A stretch of DNA of 64,000 bases, from contig JARUPZ010000002.1 of the NCBI GenBank assembly GCA_031213475.1, positions 2,914,001 through 2,978,000 on the forward strand, read 5' to 3'. The position numbers and the translations under genes are program-made. Shown in pieces: positions 34,204-43,605 of the stretch. Below the pieces are notes generated by a model, which had not been told where the DNA came from, made no database searches, and saw only the letters and a list, made by a program, of their open reading frames with translations. The DNA comes from Nereocystis luetkeana (taxonomy: Eukaryota > Sar > Phaeophyceae > Laminariales > Laminariaceae). Each line of letters begins with the position of its first letter. Within the stretch, counting starts at the first letter, position 1.

Positions 34204-36263
34204 CGATGTTCTCACACTTTGCTCATTCTCCCTCAAATCCAACCCGTGGTCACAAACAAAAACGGCTTGTAAGCGTCGTCGGGACACAAACAAGCACAAA
34301 AAAAACACAGGTAAGTATGCAAGACGCTCGTCAACGACCGGCACACTTGCTTTGTGCCCTTGGATCGCGTGTGAGTCACACCCACAACAGAATAAAATAT
34401 TCTCATCGTGTTTGGATTATTATTTTTAGGAGCAACTCTAGTCATCACCGAACGCAGAAACCGAAACTGATTTCGGAACGGTCGCGGAGCACCAACGGCC
34501 TGTCATGTATCCTCCGCAGCAGGGTTGCCGTTTCGAAGTTAACGGTACAGTATTCTGATCATTTTGAAAAGTTTGAGAAACTTTCGTCGGGTCCTGACCG
34601 CGGGAAACGCTTTCCAGCACGCGGTCACGAAACCCGCCTACTCGCCAACACCCTCACGAAAGCCGCCAGATTGCAAACCAGGTGAAAACCCGCCATTTGA
34701 GAGCACCGAGAGCCGAGAGAGAGGGATGGATGGGGAGAGACACCGACAAACAACGCTACCAGGAGTAGCTCTTGGAGTCGAGGAAATCACCGTGGTGTGA
34801 TACGTGCGTCCCATATATCATGACCGGTGTGCACAATATCAGAAGTAGTGTGGTTTTACCAAAACTATATCTCGACATGATGCCCTAAAAAGACAACAAG
34901 CAAAGTACCCGAGCGCATACTAAAAAAAAAAAACGTCCCTTCATACGTGCGTTGAACATATACGGCGGCAGCAGTTCGTACGCTGTTGGCGAATGGCTAC
35001 GGCTGAATGGAGCCTGGTAGTTCCAGCCAGTACAGTATGCATTGGCTGCATCTGATGCCAGTACACTGGACCCAAACAGTGCACTGTTTTGACGAAGACG
35101 AGACCCGTCGCGGCGAAGGCGTGACCCGCTCCTCCCCCCGGCTGGTGAGGGGGGGCCGCCAGAGGCGCCCCAGGAGGCGCCCGGCCTGGGGCACGTTGGT
35201 ACGAGATTTGGCTTCACTACTACAGATAAAACATGCGTTCCTTTTGGGCTATGTTTTCAAAGGCAATTCCTTGGTATTCATAGATAGGCTACGAGAAGGA
35301 TAGATGGTGAGAAGCGGACAAAGTATATGGTGATACCGGAGGGCGGTTGAGGCAGATTCGTCCATCATAACCATTGCCCCGTTCCCTCTCTCCCCTCTCT
35401 ATTCTATTGACGTCGTATACAAGCCTTTTCTCGGCTCGGCGCCGTACATTCTGACGGGTTTCCGGTATGTTGTGAGGCGTTATTATGGGGCGTACGTAAA
35501 TTCAGTGCACTCTGGTAAACCCTGGCAGCTCCCTCAGCCAGTACAACAAGCAACATTGCTGGTAATGCACTATTAATCTATTATTATTAATAGTAGTAGT
35601 ACTGGTAGTACCAACCCTACGAATTGCGTATTGCAACTGCTGTATTCACACTGCAGTTCTACTTGGAGTATTTGCAGCGAGCTTGTACATACGTATGGTA
35701 CGTGGGCTTTGCACCATGCACCCAGAACCTATACGCATACTGGTATAGTCCAGCTTTAGATGCCCGGTATACACCTGGTAGGCCCTAAAAAGCTCCAAAA
35801 CGTACCTGGTACGAACGACACGGTGGTAACCACCACAGGCAGGTTTAGGTTTTTCAAGTTTTCGAAATTTTAAGCTTCTGTTCGTACCTGGTATTAATAT
35901 TGTGTATTACCTGGTACTGGTATTAGTTCTTGGTCCAATGAACAATGAACATCGCCCGTTGGGGATAAACGGCGATGGTAGGATGCTAAACGCTATAAAT
36001 GGAGCCAATGTAAGCTAGAAGCAAGCGATACCGACAGCCAACCGTGAAGCCACCGTACACTTCCGTACCTGGGCGACGAAGGGCCTCGTATCGAGGGGGT
36101 ACTGCGCTAAAAAGTAGCGCACGTGAGCGCTCCACTCGTCAAACACGTGCGAGTGTCCGTGCCCATCGCTGTTCTGCTGCTTCCCCGGAAGGTGATTGAC
36201 GTGTCCATTAGCCTTTGTCGGTCGCTCCTGCTGCTGCCTCATTCGCGCTATCGCCGTCGCCAT
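22561..36263 (-). CDS. Unknown Gly-rich protein, about ten exons
   Basis: Minus-strand exons (5' to 3'): 36263-36069 (ATG), 34039-33955, 33115-32883, 32055-31874, 31066-30845, 30394-30277, 28254-27256, 26378-26209, 24291-24205 and 23702-22561 (stop), about 1140 aa. The first nine join in frame in phases 0,1,0,2,2,0,0,2 with usual GT-AG ends; the last junction needs a weaker donor (G|GTGACT), so the 3' end is uncertain. Ordered-looking pieces are FDEWSAHVRYFLAQYPLDTR, RLAAFGIRSLLSSH, DVLSLMRQHARGRQK, DVLTRYPFVDDLAG, LAHEAFRELKASALGIRLSD, FISERRWIKVVAHVVRRLW and HALDIANAFLESSLMTRL; long Gly- and acidic-rich linkers separate them. I do not recognise the family. The last piece faintly recalls the final helix of DEP domains, which is not enough for a call. 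The introns are crowded with repeats. It could also prove to be two genes. Confidence 0.6.
24083..24165. repeat. Dispersed repeat family 4, copy
   Basis: CATGCATGGCCGTAGTCGTA then TGACCATAGACCCTCGCATC, CCTACAATGCCGGGACGGAG and GTCGGGTTTTCACCGACCA. This is nearly identical to the copy at 20783. It lies in an intron of the unknown gene. Confidence 0.8.
25150..25345. repeat. Dispersed repeat family 4, inverted long copy
   Basis: The reverse complement of the long copy at 20783-20938: GCAGCCCACC near 25190, GCGCTTTGCGCTTGGTGCAA, GATGCGAGGGTCTATGGTCA, TACGACTACGGCCATGCATG and ATAATGAGTACCCCC. It suggests the full unit is about 170-200 bp. Confidence 0.75.
25585..25676. mobile_element. Palindromic element family 3, copy d
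   Basis: CTTTTAGAACTGCAGTCCCG, TTTTGGGGACAAACTACTTG, a short loop, then GTTTGTCCCCAAAACGGGGC, TGCAGTTCTAAAAGGGTTAA. This is the best-preserved right arm of the family. Confidence 0.8.
25990..26120. repeat. AAGGC-type minisatellite
   Basis: Degenerate GGCAAGGCAAGGCAGGGTAA units mixed with GGCTCGGCAAG. It is intronic in the unknown minus-strand gene. Confidence 0.75.
26815..27130. repeat. Purine/pyrimidine ACATAC-rich region with a GCATACACCGAAGT minisatellite
   Basis: Four units of roughly 16-18 bp (CGCATACACCGAAGTATA-type) at about 26925-26985 lie inside a wider alternating ACAC/ATAC tract that could adopt Z-like structure. Intronic. Confidence 0.7.
28513..28602. mobile_element. Palindromic element family 3, copy e with adjoining fragments
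   Basis: CTTCTAGGACCGCAGACCCG, ATGGGGACAAACCACTC, then GAGTCCCCAAAACGGGACTG and CGGTACTATAAGGGTCAA. Left of it are two broken left-arm fragments (28381-28440 and 28477-28505, TAACCCTTTTAACACTGCAG), as if copies had inserted into or next to each other. Confidence 0.65.
28660..28760. repeat. Dispersed repeat family 4, rearranged copy
   Basis: TACTCATGTCAATGCATGGC then GTCATGCATGGCCGTAGTCG and CCTACAATGCCGGGACAGAC. The start block occurs twice and the middle is shortened. Confidence 0.65.
28803..28899. repeat. Short repeat family 6, copy a
   Basis: CCTTTAAGTAGTGCAGTGTA, CATACACC, AACTCCAAGTGTTTTGA and CACAACGGGAGTGCAGACCT share order and spacing with 33184-33277. It resembles a diverged relative of palindromic family 3 but the arms no longer pair well. 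Confidence 0.6.
29220..29384. repeat. GGGTCGGGT/ACCCGACCC repeat family 5, copy b
   Basis: GGTCGGGTCGGGTCGGGTAA, AAGAGTTCGAAAACCAC, CCAACCCAACCCAACACGAC, TTCCTGACCCGACCG and GAGTGGTGACTCATGA follow the same order as 21912-22076, with more drift. It lies in an intron of the unknown gene. Confidence 0.7.
29806..29950. mobile_element. Palindromic element family 3, copy f plus a duplicated right arm
   Basis: AACTGCAGTCCCGTTTTGGG, loop, CCCAAAACGGGACTGCGGTT, CGCCCTAAAAGGTTTAA. The last ~40 bp (AAACGGGACTTCGGTTTGCC, CTAAAAGGTTTAAAGTAA) are repeated directly after it. Confidence 0.7.
29981..30195. repeat. Inverted repeat rich in AGATGATCTA
   Basis: ACAGATAGATCATCATCTAG near 29990 faces GATGATCTATCTGTAAACAG near 30150, and GACAGATGATCTG faces CAGACAGATCATGATCTG. 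Arms are about 50 bp with a ~100 bp unrelated centre. It may be a small transposon remnant. Confidence 0.5.
30735..30775. repeat. Dispersed repeat family 4, short inverted fragment
   Basis: GGCATTGTCGGGATGCGAGG and GGTCATGCATGACG are the reverse complement of the family 4 core, shortened. Confidence 0.55.
33184..33277. repeat. Short repeat family 6, copy b
   Basis: CCCTTTTGCTGCAGTAATGT, ACATACACCTGAAT, TTCCAAGTGTTTTGAG and ACAACGGGAGTGCAATC. See copy a at 28803. Confidence 0.6.
34161..34205. repeat. GAT microsatellite
   Basis: About 14 pure ATG/GAT units, ending GATGACGATG. It lies in the first intron of the unknown minus-strand gene, just upstream of its second exon. Confidence 0.9.
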
Positions 36264-36685
36264 CGTTACCGGCGGTTTGGTTGGCGTTGTTTCCAACCAA
36301 GTCGATTAGCTCCGACTGCAGAGGCAGAGCGGATGCCAGCTCCTCCTCTCCTGTGCTACTCCTGCCAGCTGCTGCCGCTCGTAGATTCAAAATATCTCGG
36401 GGGGTGTGTTTCCTACAAAAACACGCCTCCAAATCGTTGTAACATCTTCCTGTTGTGTTCTGAACTGAAATGTGCAACATACAACACGTGTCGTTGCCAA
36501 CAGAGTCTGGCTCCGCTCGCTGTTACTTTGTCCTTGATACCGCGGTGCCCACGCTCTCCACTTACCCAAGAAGATCTTCAGCGTATTGCAGCGCCTCGCT
36601 TTTCCACACACAGCATAGGCTACGAGAGCGGAGACAAACACACCACTCCTAAAACACGAAATACCGATTCAGTTCGCACCGTCGG
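36264..36685. promoter_or_regulatory. 422-bp gap between divergent genes (unknown gene and UBX gene)
   Basis: The start codons of the minus-strand unknown gene (36263) and the plus-strand UBX gene (36686) face away from each other with 422 bp between, so both promoters and 5' leaders must share it. I see no clear TATA box. An additional minus-strand frame reads through 36300-36470 (SELIDLVGNN) but does not connect in frame to the first exon. Confidence 0.45.
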
Positions 36686-39600
36686 ATGGCGTTCCTTCAC
36701 CGAGCAAGCTCGGCAACAACTCAGCAGCTGCAGCAGCGGCGGCGGCCACAATGGAGGCGGCATCTTCTCTCTGGTCCGATACTAGTCGCGCTGACGACTC
36801 TTGACCTGTCGTCGGCGTCACTTTGGGCAGCCGCACCAGGTCCACCGCAAACAGCGAGAGTCTCCATCCAGCATGTGACCTCAACTCCGTCGGCCTTTGC
36901 CGGACGCTTGGCGGTTGGTGTCCGAGGCGGCGCGACTCAAAGCGACGAGGATGGGGAGGATGAAGGCGACACCCACGAGGTACGGGGTCCGCCGTGCAAA
37001 ATAGCAGAGGGTAGACTGGACTGCCGCTTTCTCGTTGAGATGGGCGGTGCGATCATCGACAATGATCCTCGTGCATATGTGACCTTCATAGTCGAGTTGT
37101 ACTGTGAGTGTTTCGAACGAGTACGAGTGAAGGTTAGGGTTACAGCCTTTCAGCTTTAGACGTGAGACGTTGAAGGAACCAAGCTTGCGCGACACCTTGG
37201 GCACACCAAAGATGAAACGTTTGCGGTGTGGCGCCTTGGCGCGACGAGATGAGGCCCACAGCGACCGGAAACACCCTGGTGGCCTCGTGACCACACCAAC
37301 CAAGTACCTGGTATGCCTTTGCCTTATCCATACTGCTGTATTGGATACCAGATACCTGGTATTATAGTCAACATGACACATGATAAGGCAACACGGGATC
37401 ACACCCTCTAATCCTTGGTGTGCATGACTACACAGAAGCTTGATTGAGCTTCGTTAAACCCGCCGTGGCTCGTACCGCCCAACGTGCCCCATCATTCCAT
37501 GTGCATCGCATTTTTATACCACAAAGCTCCCTGCCTCGTTCATCCGCGAAATCAGGCCGCCGCGTCGACGGTGGGAGCGGGCGGCCTGGCCGAAACGGTC
37601 AAGACACTGCTCTCGAAGCTGTTGGACGTGGTCGGGACCTTGCTCGGGAACAAGGAGGGCGGCGGTGGAGGCGGCGGCGGCTTGAAGGCCAGGGCCAAAC
37701 CTTCCAAGGCAAAGAGGAAGAAGACCTCTGGTGCTGGTTTCAAGGAGGTTTTCGAAGCGAAGTATGGCAAGGGGTGAGAAGATTGTTCCTGTACTCGCAG
37801 GAGCAACCGAGTAATATCGAACCCAGTGTAGCCCGTGCCTCCACCGCTGCGTTCTATTTGCTGCAGCAGCGGCACGACGCACTTCGGCGTGCTGGGGTCT
37901 TCCCACTGTGGGGAGGGAGGGCCAGAGGGTGGGGGGTTGGAGTATCCGCACTAAAATGGGCAGAACTCGTAACGTCCGTGCACGCGTGCGTTATTTTGGT
38001 GGAGCATTCGTCTTTTTCCGCGTAACTCCCCGGCGAAAATAACCTTGTTCGGCTTGTGCGCCCGGGTAGCTTTTGGCGGTCCGTCGCAGTGGTCGAAATG
38101 GTCTCAAGCAAACTAAACTCGTAGCTGACTTTGTTCTTGCTAAGTCCCCGCACTGTGTTTCTGCGATTCCGCTTTGTCGTTGTGGCCATCCCGGAAGTCA
38201 CCCCGACTTCAACGAGAAATCGTTTGGCGAGGCAACAGAACATGCGTGGGAGCGCAACCGCCTTTGCCTGGTTTATATCGCGGCTGACCGGGGCCGTGGC
38301 AGCAAGGAGGCTAAAGTGGATGACGCGATCTGCAAGGCCTTCGCGGATCCGAAGGTGACGATGCGACAATGAAATTCGCTCAATTCCATGGCGGCCTTAA
38401 GCCTTGTTTTTTGTGAGCATGACGTGCCTTAGGCGCTGTAGAGCGGTGTTTATAAATACACGTTCGTTATGCTATCGCTGTGTGCTGCTCATCGTTTGCC
38501 GCCACCAAAGCTGAAACATCGGAGGTTTACTCTGAGGAGCGTGCGCCGTTCAGGTGGAGATGGTTTCACTGTGCTATTCGCGTGCATCCGCGTCTGCGGG
38601 TGCAAACGTACTTGACGCCTGAAGCCTTTATCCCTTTGCAACTGCGCCCACGTTTCGGGCCCAAAATAGTTGGTATTAGTGGGGATACGTTTCGCAGCTG
38701 GTTTCAAGGGTTCACTTAGACAGCGTCACCGATCTCGAACCGGACTCGCGCGAAGTTCAACCCCGACATAAGCATATATCTCCTGCCTTCTCGCCTTGTG
38801 TTCCTTCGGCGTCCAGGTGACTGCTTTCGTGGACTCGAACTTTGTGGTGTGGGTCCCTGGAGGCAAGAGCTCCGCTCAGCGAGCGGCGGCTTCCGCCGCG
38901 GCGGCAAAACGAGTGGGCGCACGATCCTTGCCTTTCCTTGGGGTGGTGAACAGCGCCTCAGTGACGGACAAAATGTCTTCGGAACAGAAGCTGAAGCGGT
39001 CGACGGTGGCGCTGCACCACTGCAACCCGCCGCCAACACCAGCCCAGGTTCGATTCGTGGGGGGGCGAGAGGGTGGAAAGGGTCGGCTGTTGTGCAACTA
39101 TCTTGTTTGTGCTGCGTTGGGGGTGTCTGCTGGTTGCCCGGCGGTGTTTCGTTGCGCTGTGCAGGCGTTGAAGTGACCGCACGCTTTTGAACGCTCTCGA
39201 GTAGTGACGGAAGGAAGAACTTTCGATGTAAGCGGTTTACGGTGCATCCTGAGCACGAGCCACGGCGCTGTCTGGGTGTGTGTTTGCTTTGTCGAGACGC
39301 CTTGACCACGTGTCCGTGGTTGGGATGCATGTGTGTTTGTTTGTCGAAGGGCCTTGATTGAGTGTCGGTGAGTGAGGGGTCTCGTTTTTGGCTCCCTCTC
39401 CGTTTCCTGTGAATTGCTCTCTCCGACCAAGGTTGGTGCGCGGAGGGAAGGCGAGCAATATGCGCTCGTAATTGGCGTACATATCGGGCTGGGGCGTAGG
39501 TTACAGACTATTGCAGGGGACCGTAGTAAATACTCCGAGTAGGACCAAACGTTGTTAGTAAAAATAGGGAAACACATAGTTTTTTTTGTGTACCGTAGGT

Positions 39601-42001
39601 CCTATTAACTATGGTCCCCCGTAATAGAATGCTCAACTTTATATGCAGTTGTTCGCAAAAGAATGGCACACATAGTACCGAAGGCCTGAACAGCTAACCT
39701 CTCTCGACCCGCCAGAAAATGAAGTGCGCACTCAGCAACGGGCATCCTTTTTTACGTGAGGGCTGAAATAACGACCGTGCGTATATACGAGTAGCGTGTG
39801 TTGGCGCCTTGTGACGCTCATGGTGTGACTTTGCCCCGCTTGTTTTGCTTCAGATGGTCAGCTGGATGACTCGTGTGTTGGAGCTCAAGAAGGAGCTTCT
39901 GGAGACCGAGCTCGTCGAGCAGCAGTAAGTTGACACCACACGCACCACGTTGAGCGGGCATCGACCATATTCACGTGATTCCGACCCCTTGCTCACTCCG
40001 CGGCATCGTGTTATTGGTTCGTACACGGGCGCGGCGTTTCGAGGGATGCCCCGCCGTCTTTGTTTTGAGATGCCGCTCTTATTTATGATGCAGGTTGTGC
40101 TTGCTTCCGTGGCGTGGATCTGGGAAGTGGGGGCAGCCGGGGTCGTGTCAAGAAATTACGGTCGTGGGACACATTTAATGTCTTCAACTTGAGTCATTGT
40201 CTACTGGAGTGCGTCTGCACAGCTTTTCACAGATGTCTCTTGCCCCTGCCCCCTACCCCCCTTCTCGCCCAGACCACATGTGTCTAACCGTGGCGACACC
40301 GACCCTCCGGTGCATAAAAGTGAAGCACTCCACCACACGCCAACATCCGCAATATTTCCCAACAACCCACGTCAACATTTGCGGCATTTCCCAACCCATG
40401 CCAACATCTGCAGCATTTCTCAATCCCGCTCGCGCCGCCGAACACTCCTGGAATCCTCGTACGTATTACAGGAGACTGAAAGACGAAATAACCATCCACA
40501 CGGAGCGAGTGGAGGGCTACTCGAAGTCTCTCAAGGACGACGCACAGCGGGAGGTGCTGGAAAGGGAGGAAGAGGCGGAGCGGGCTCGTCTCGAGGAGGA
40601 AGAGAGGAAGGCGCAGGAGATCAGGGATGCAAAGGAGCGGGAAGACACCGAGCGGTGAGAGTTGGTTGCGATGCGATATGTGCCCAGTTTCCCATGGGGC
40701 TACGAGGAAGTGCTTTTTTACCCGGATTCCTGTGTACGTGCGGTTGCGGGGTTTCAACGTGTCCCGTGTGCGTTCTTCTTGAAACCGCCGGTACTCCGGC
40801 TCTGGTTTTGAGGTATCACTACGCCGCTGCGCGTGAGCGTTAAGCCGCTGGCGGTGCTGACCATCGGCTGTCGGTGCTTCGAGCCAGAACGAAAGCTGCA
40901 TTCGTACACAAGCACGACAACCTCCAACGATAACCCCCGACGCCATACTACTTTAGCCGTGTACCTGGTACAGCGTTTTAGTCGTATGCACCCATGACTT
41001 CGCCCTTGCTTTTTCCGACCACTTGTATGGAACAGGCGAGAACGAAAGGCAGCCGAGCTTGGGCAAGAGCCGCCAGAGTCTGCGCTCAAGGGGGACGGCG
41101 TGGCCGCGACGCTTATGCTCCGGCTTGCCGACGGATCGCGGGTGCGCCGGCGATTCCTGCGGTCTGATACCATGGGCAAGGTCCTCGACTGGGCCGACGT
41201 CCAGGGGGTGGACCTGGAGTCCCAGAGGCTGTCCTCCACGTTCCCTAAGGTGAGGTCGCGAACGTTGTCGCGTTATCCAGTTGCTGATGATTTGCGTGTG
41301 GAGGACACCAACACGGTCCTCTGTAGTGGGCATGTGTGCAGCAGCAGCAACAGCAGCGGCGGCGGCAGCAACAGGTAGCAGCGATAGCAGGTAGAGGCTC
41401 AGCGAGGGGCCTCGACAAAGTCATGGCTATTTACTCCTTCAGAAATGCGCCCATCGGTTTTGAGGACAAACGTCTTGGAATTTTTGTAGCACAGTTTTTG
41501 CAGTAGCAACAGGGTTGAAGCGCTGTCGGCAGACTGGTTCACCGTCGGCGCACACTCCTACCCGCAAGGTAAGACGCAGAAAGACACAACCGCGTGAGAG
41601 GTCTGCCCACGCGCCAGCAGTAACGCGTCCGCTGTCAGGGTATGACACCAGAGAGCGTACTACCCCTTTTCGATGATACTGTTTGCTCCGTTCCCGAAAC
41701 ACGCACGCCCTCTGCAGCACCCGGCCCTACATAAGAGAGGGTTTCGAGGCCCGCAGCCGGCTAACCGGCACGTCCCTCTTTCCCACTGCCGCTAATCCGC
41801 AACTGCCTCGGCCCTCCGCAGGTGTCGTTCTCGTATCCTAACGATGCGGCGGTCACGATCGAGGAGACCGAGCTAGGCAAGCAGACGCTGCTCTCTGTGG
41901 AGCTGAAACCCACGGAGGTGGCGCCTATACCGGGGACAGATGCGACAACAGATCCAGTTGCAGCGGGGACTCTAGAAGAGGGGGAGAAGAGCGAGTTGTA
42001 G
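36686..42001 (+). CDS. UAS-UBX domain protein, FAF2/UBXD8 type, with hydrophobic leader
   Basis: Eight exons: 36686-36979, 37556-37773, 38198-38354, 38817-39047, 39854-39924, 40472-40654, 41036-41249 and 41822-42001; 515 aa with every junction in frame. Leader: LLSGPILVALTTLDLSSASL about residues 27-46, then SAFAGRLAVG about 68-77. Residues 108-126 form an amphipathic or hydrophobic helix (LAETVKTLLSKLLDVVGTLL). FKEVFEAKYGKGHPDFNEKS introduces a UAS thioredoxin-like domain (about 160-300), followed by a charged coiled coil (about 325-395) and a UBX domain (LMLRLADGSRVRRRF, then STFPK|VSFSYPND). The family recruits Cdc48/p97 to ER membranes in ERAD. UBA is absent, and the Cdc48-binding FPR turn reads FPK. 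Family is sure; plastid-compartment location is inference. Confidence 0.92.
39511..39624. mobile_element. MITE family 1, copy c (inverted)
   Basis: Left end TTGCAGGGGACCGTAGTAAA (drifted), right end ACTATGGTCCCCCGTAA, TA on both sides. The interior reads as the reverse complement of copies a and b (TTTTTTTTGTGTACCGTAGG). It sits in intron 4 of the UBX gene. Confidence 0.75.
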
Positions 42002-43605
42002 CCTCCTCCGCCCCGTTCCAGCAATATTGTTTTTTTTTTATATAGCGCATTTTTTCACCGGCGTGGAGGGTTTGCTACATGAGATGATGGTGCGCTGTCC
42101 CGTCGAAGATCAATGGATCCACCCACAGGACTTGTTGAGCGATTGGGGTGTGTGGGTTTCGCCCACACTCGCCTTGCGTCGCACAGGCTTCGAGAAATCG
42201 GGCAGAGCATGTGACAAGCGCGTTGATAGCCTCCCCGTATGCCTCATGTTATGAGGCACTCAACAGATAGTCAAATACCAGGTAATCAATAGTGAAGGCG
42301 CCCCGGCGCGTCACCAAACGCAGATAGTAATGCGCGAGGCTCCCATGGAACCAAGTCCGCCGCGACGACACTTGGCTGAATAAAATTAAGAGCTTTCCAG
42401 ATAATGGGGGAAAAACTGCGGGCAGGAAAAACCTTTCTCGGGGATAGTTTTCGAAATACAGCAAGCAGATGGGTGGACACGTTAGGTGCAACGCAGGCAC
42501 ACGGAGAACCTGGACGCAAGGCCTGCCGCAGTTGGCGCGTACCTGCCCCTGCCGCCTGAACGGGCCACTTTGGGCGGCGTGACCTAAGTTTATATCGAGC
42601 CCTCCAGGGTGGAAGCGGAAGGAGAAGCAGCCGTCACCGACGTTTACGTTTCTCGTTATCATCTTACTCGTGCCAGGAACAAGTCTCTGGTCATATGTTA
42701 CTGTCGAACATTTGACAGGCTGCGATTCGTCCCATCGCTTTTCCTCGTTTTCTCTTCTGGACAAACATAGCTATTAGGCGTCCAAATCTATTAGACCCGG
42801 AAGGCGAACTGGGGTACTGCTGTACCGGTATCATACAAACGTTACTATGCACTATTATTTCGGTGTCGCCCACTTTAGCTTTTAAAACCACCATATTTCG
42901 ACCCTGAACGGCCTCGGAGCACGATGCCGTCAAATCCGCTCGAACAAACTTCTCAGTACTGGTATCGCTTCAGTAAATACCCTCAGCAGCGGGTTAACAC
43001 TAATGACGCAACGCCTTCCAAGCGTGTCCAGGAAATTCGCGTTCTCGGCTCACCCAGATGCAAGATCGGACTGAATCTACTTACAGTCTCGGAGGGGGGA
43101 AAGGACGCGGTCGGTACCTCAACAACGTGGCTCGGAGTACAAGCGTTTGACAACACCGCCGTGAACGCTTGCTACACAAGTTCGACCACTCGTAGCATTA
43201 ACATAAAGCGACACCACACGGGGTGGACGAGACCCCTCACATTTTGATTTCCTATTGGACGGTGAGCGAAAAGGCAGGCAGGCGTTTCAGTTTGTAAGGA
43301 CCTTATGGAATGTTTGCTCACGATTGACATTCTTCTGCGCTGCACTTGTAAGTCGACCGCAGGCAATAATATTGAGCCAAGCATCCACGGATGACAGACA
43401 ACACCTACTGTTTCGATTGTCTTCGAACCAAGACACCCGGGAGTACATGACCACAAAAAAATGGTCGTTCGATCGTTCTCTCGATCAAGAAAGGTATTGA
43501 AGACACAGCACTTCCTCCCGGGTAGTCGTTCGGCAGCGTGCAGGAGAGAGAATACCGGCGGTTACCGCCCTCCATTGACGGGCCGACACATAACAAGAAA
43601 ACAAG
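42002..43605. other. Gap between convergent genes
   Basis: 3' flank of the UBX gene and of EIF1AD. The open frames are short, with no domain. Nothing else recognised. Confidence 0.4.

Noticed and set aside
36669-36884. Minus-strand frame (LVRLPKVTPTTGQESSARLV) as a 5' exon of the unknown gene
   Set aside because: It overlaps the first exon of the UBX gene on the plus strand, which joins in frame to the rest, and the unknown gene has a good ATG at 36263.
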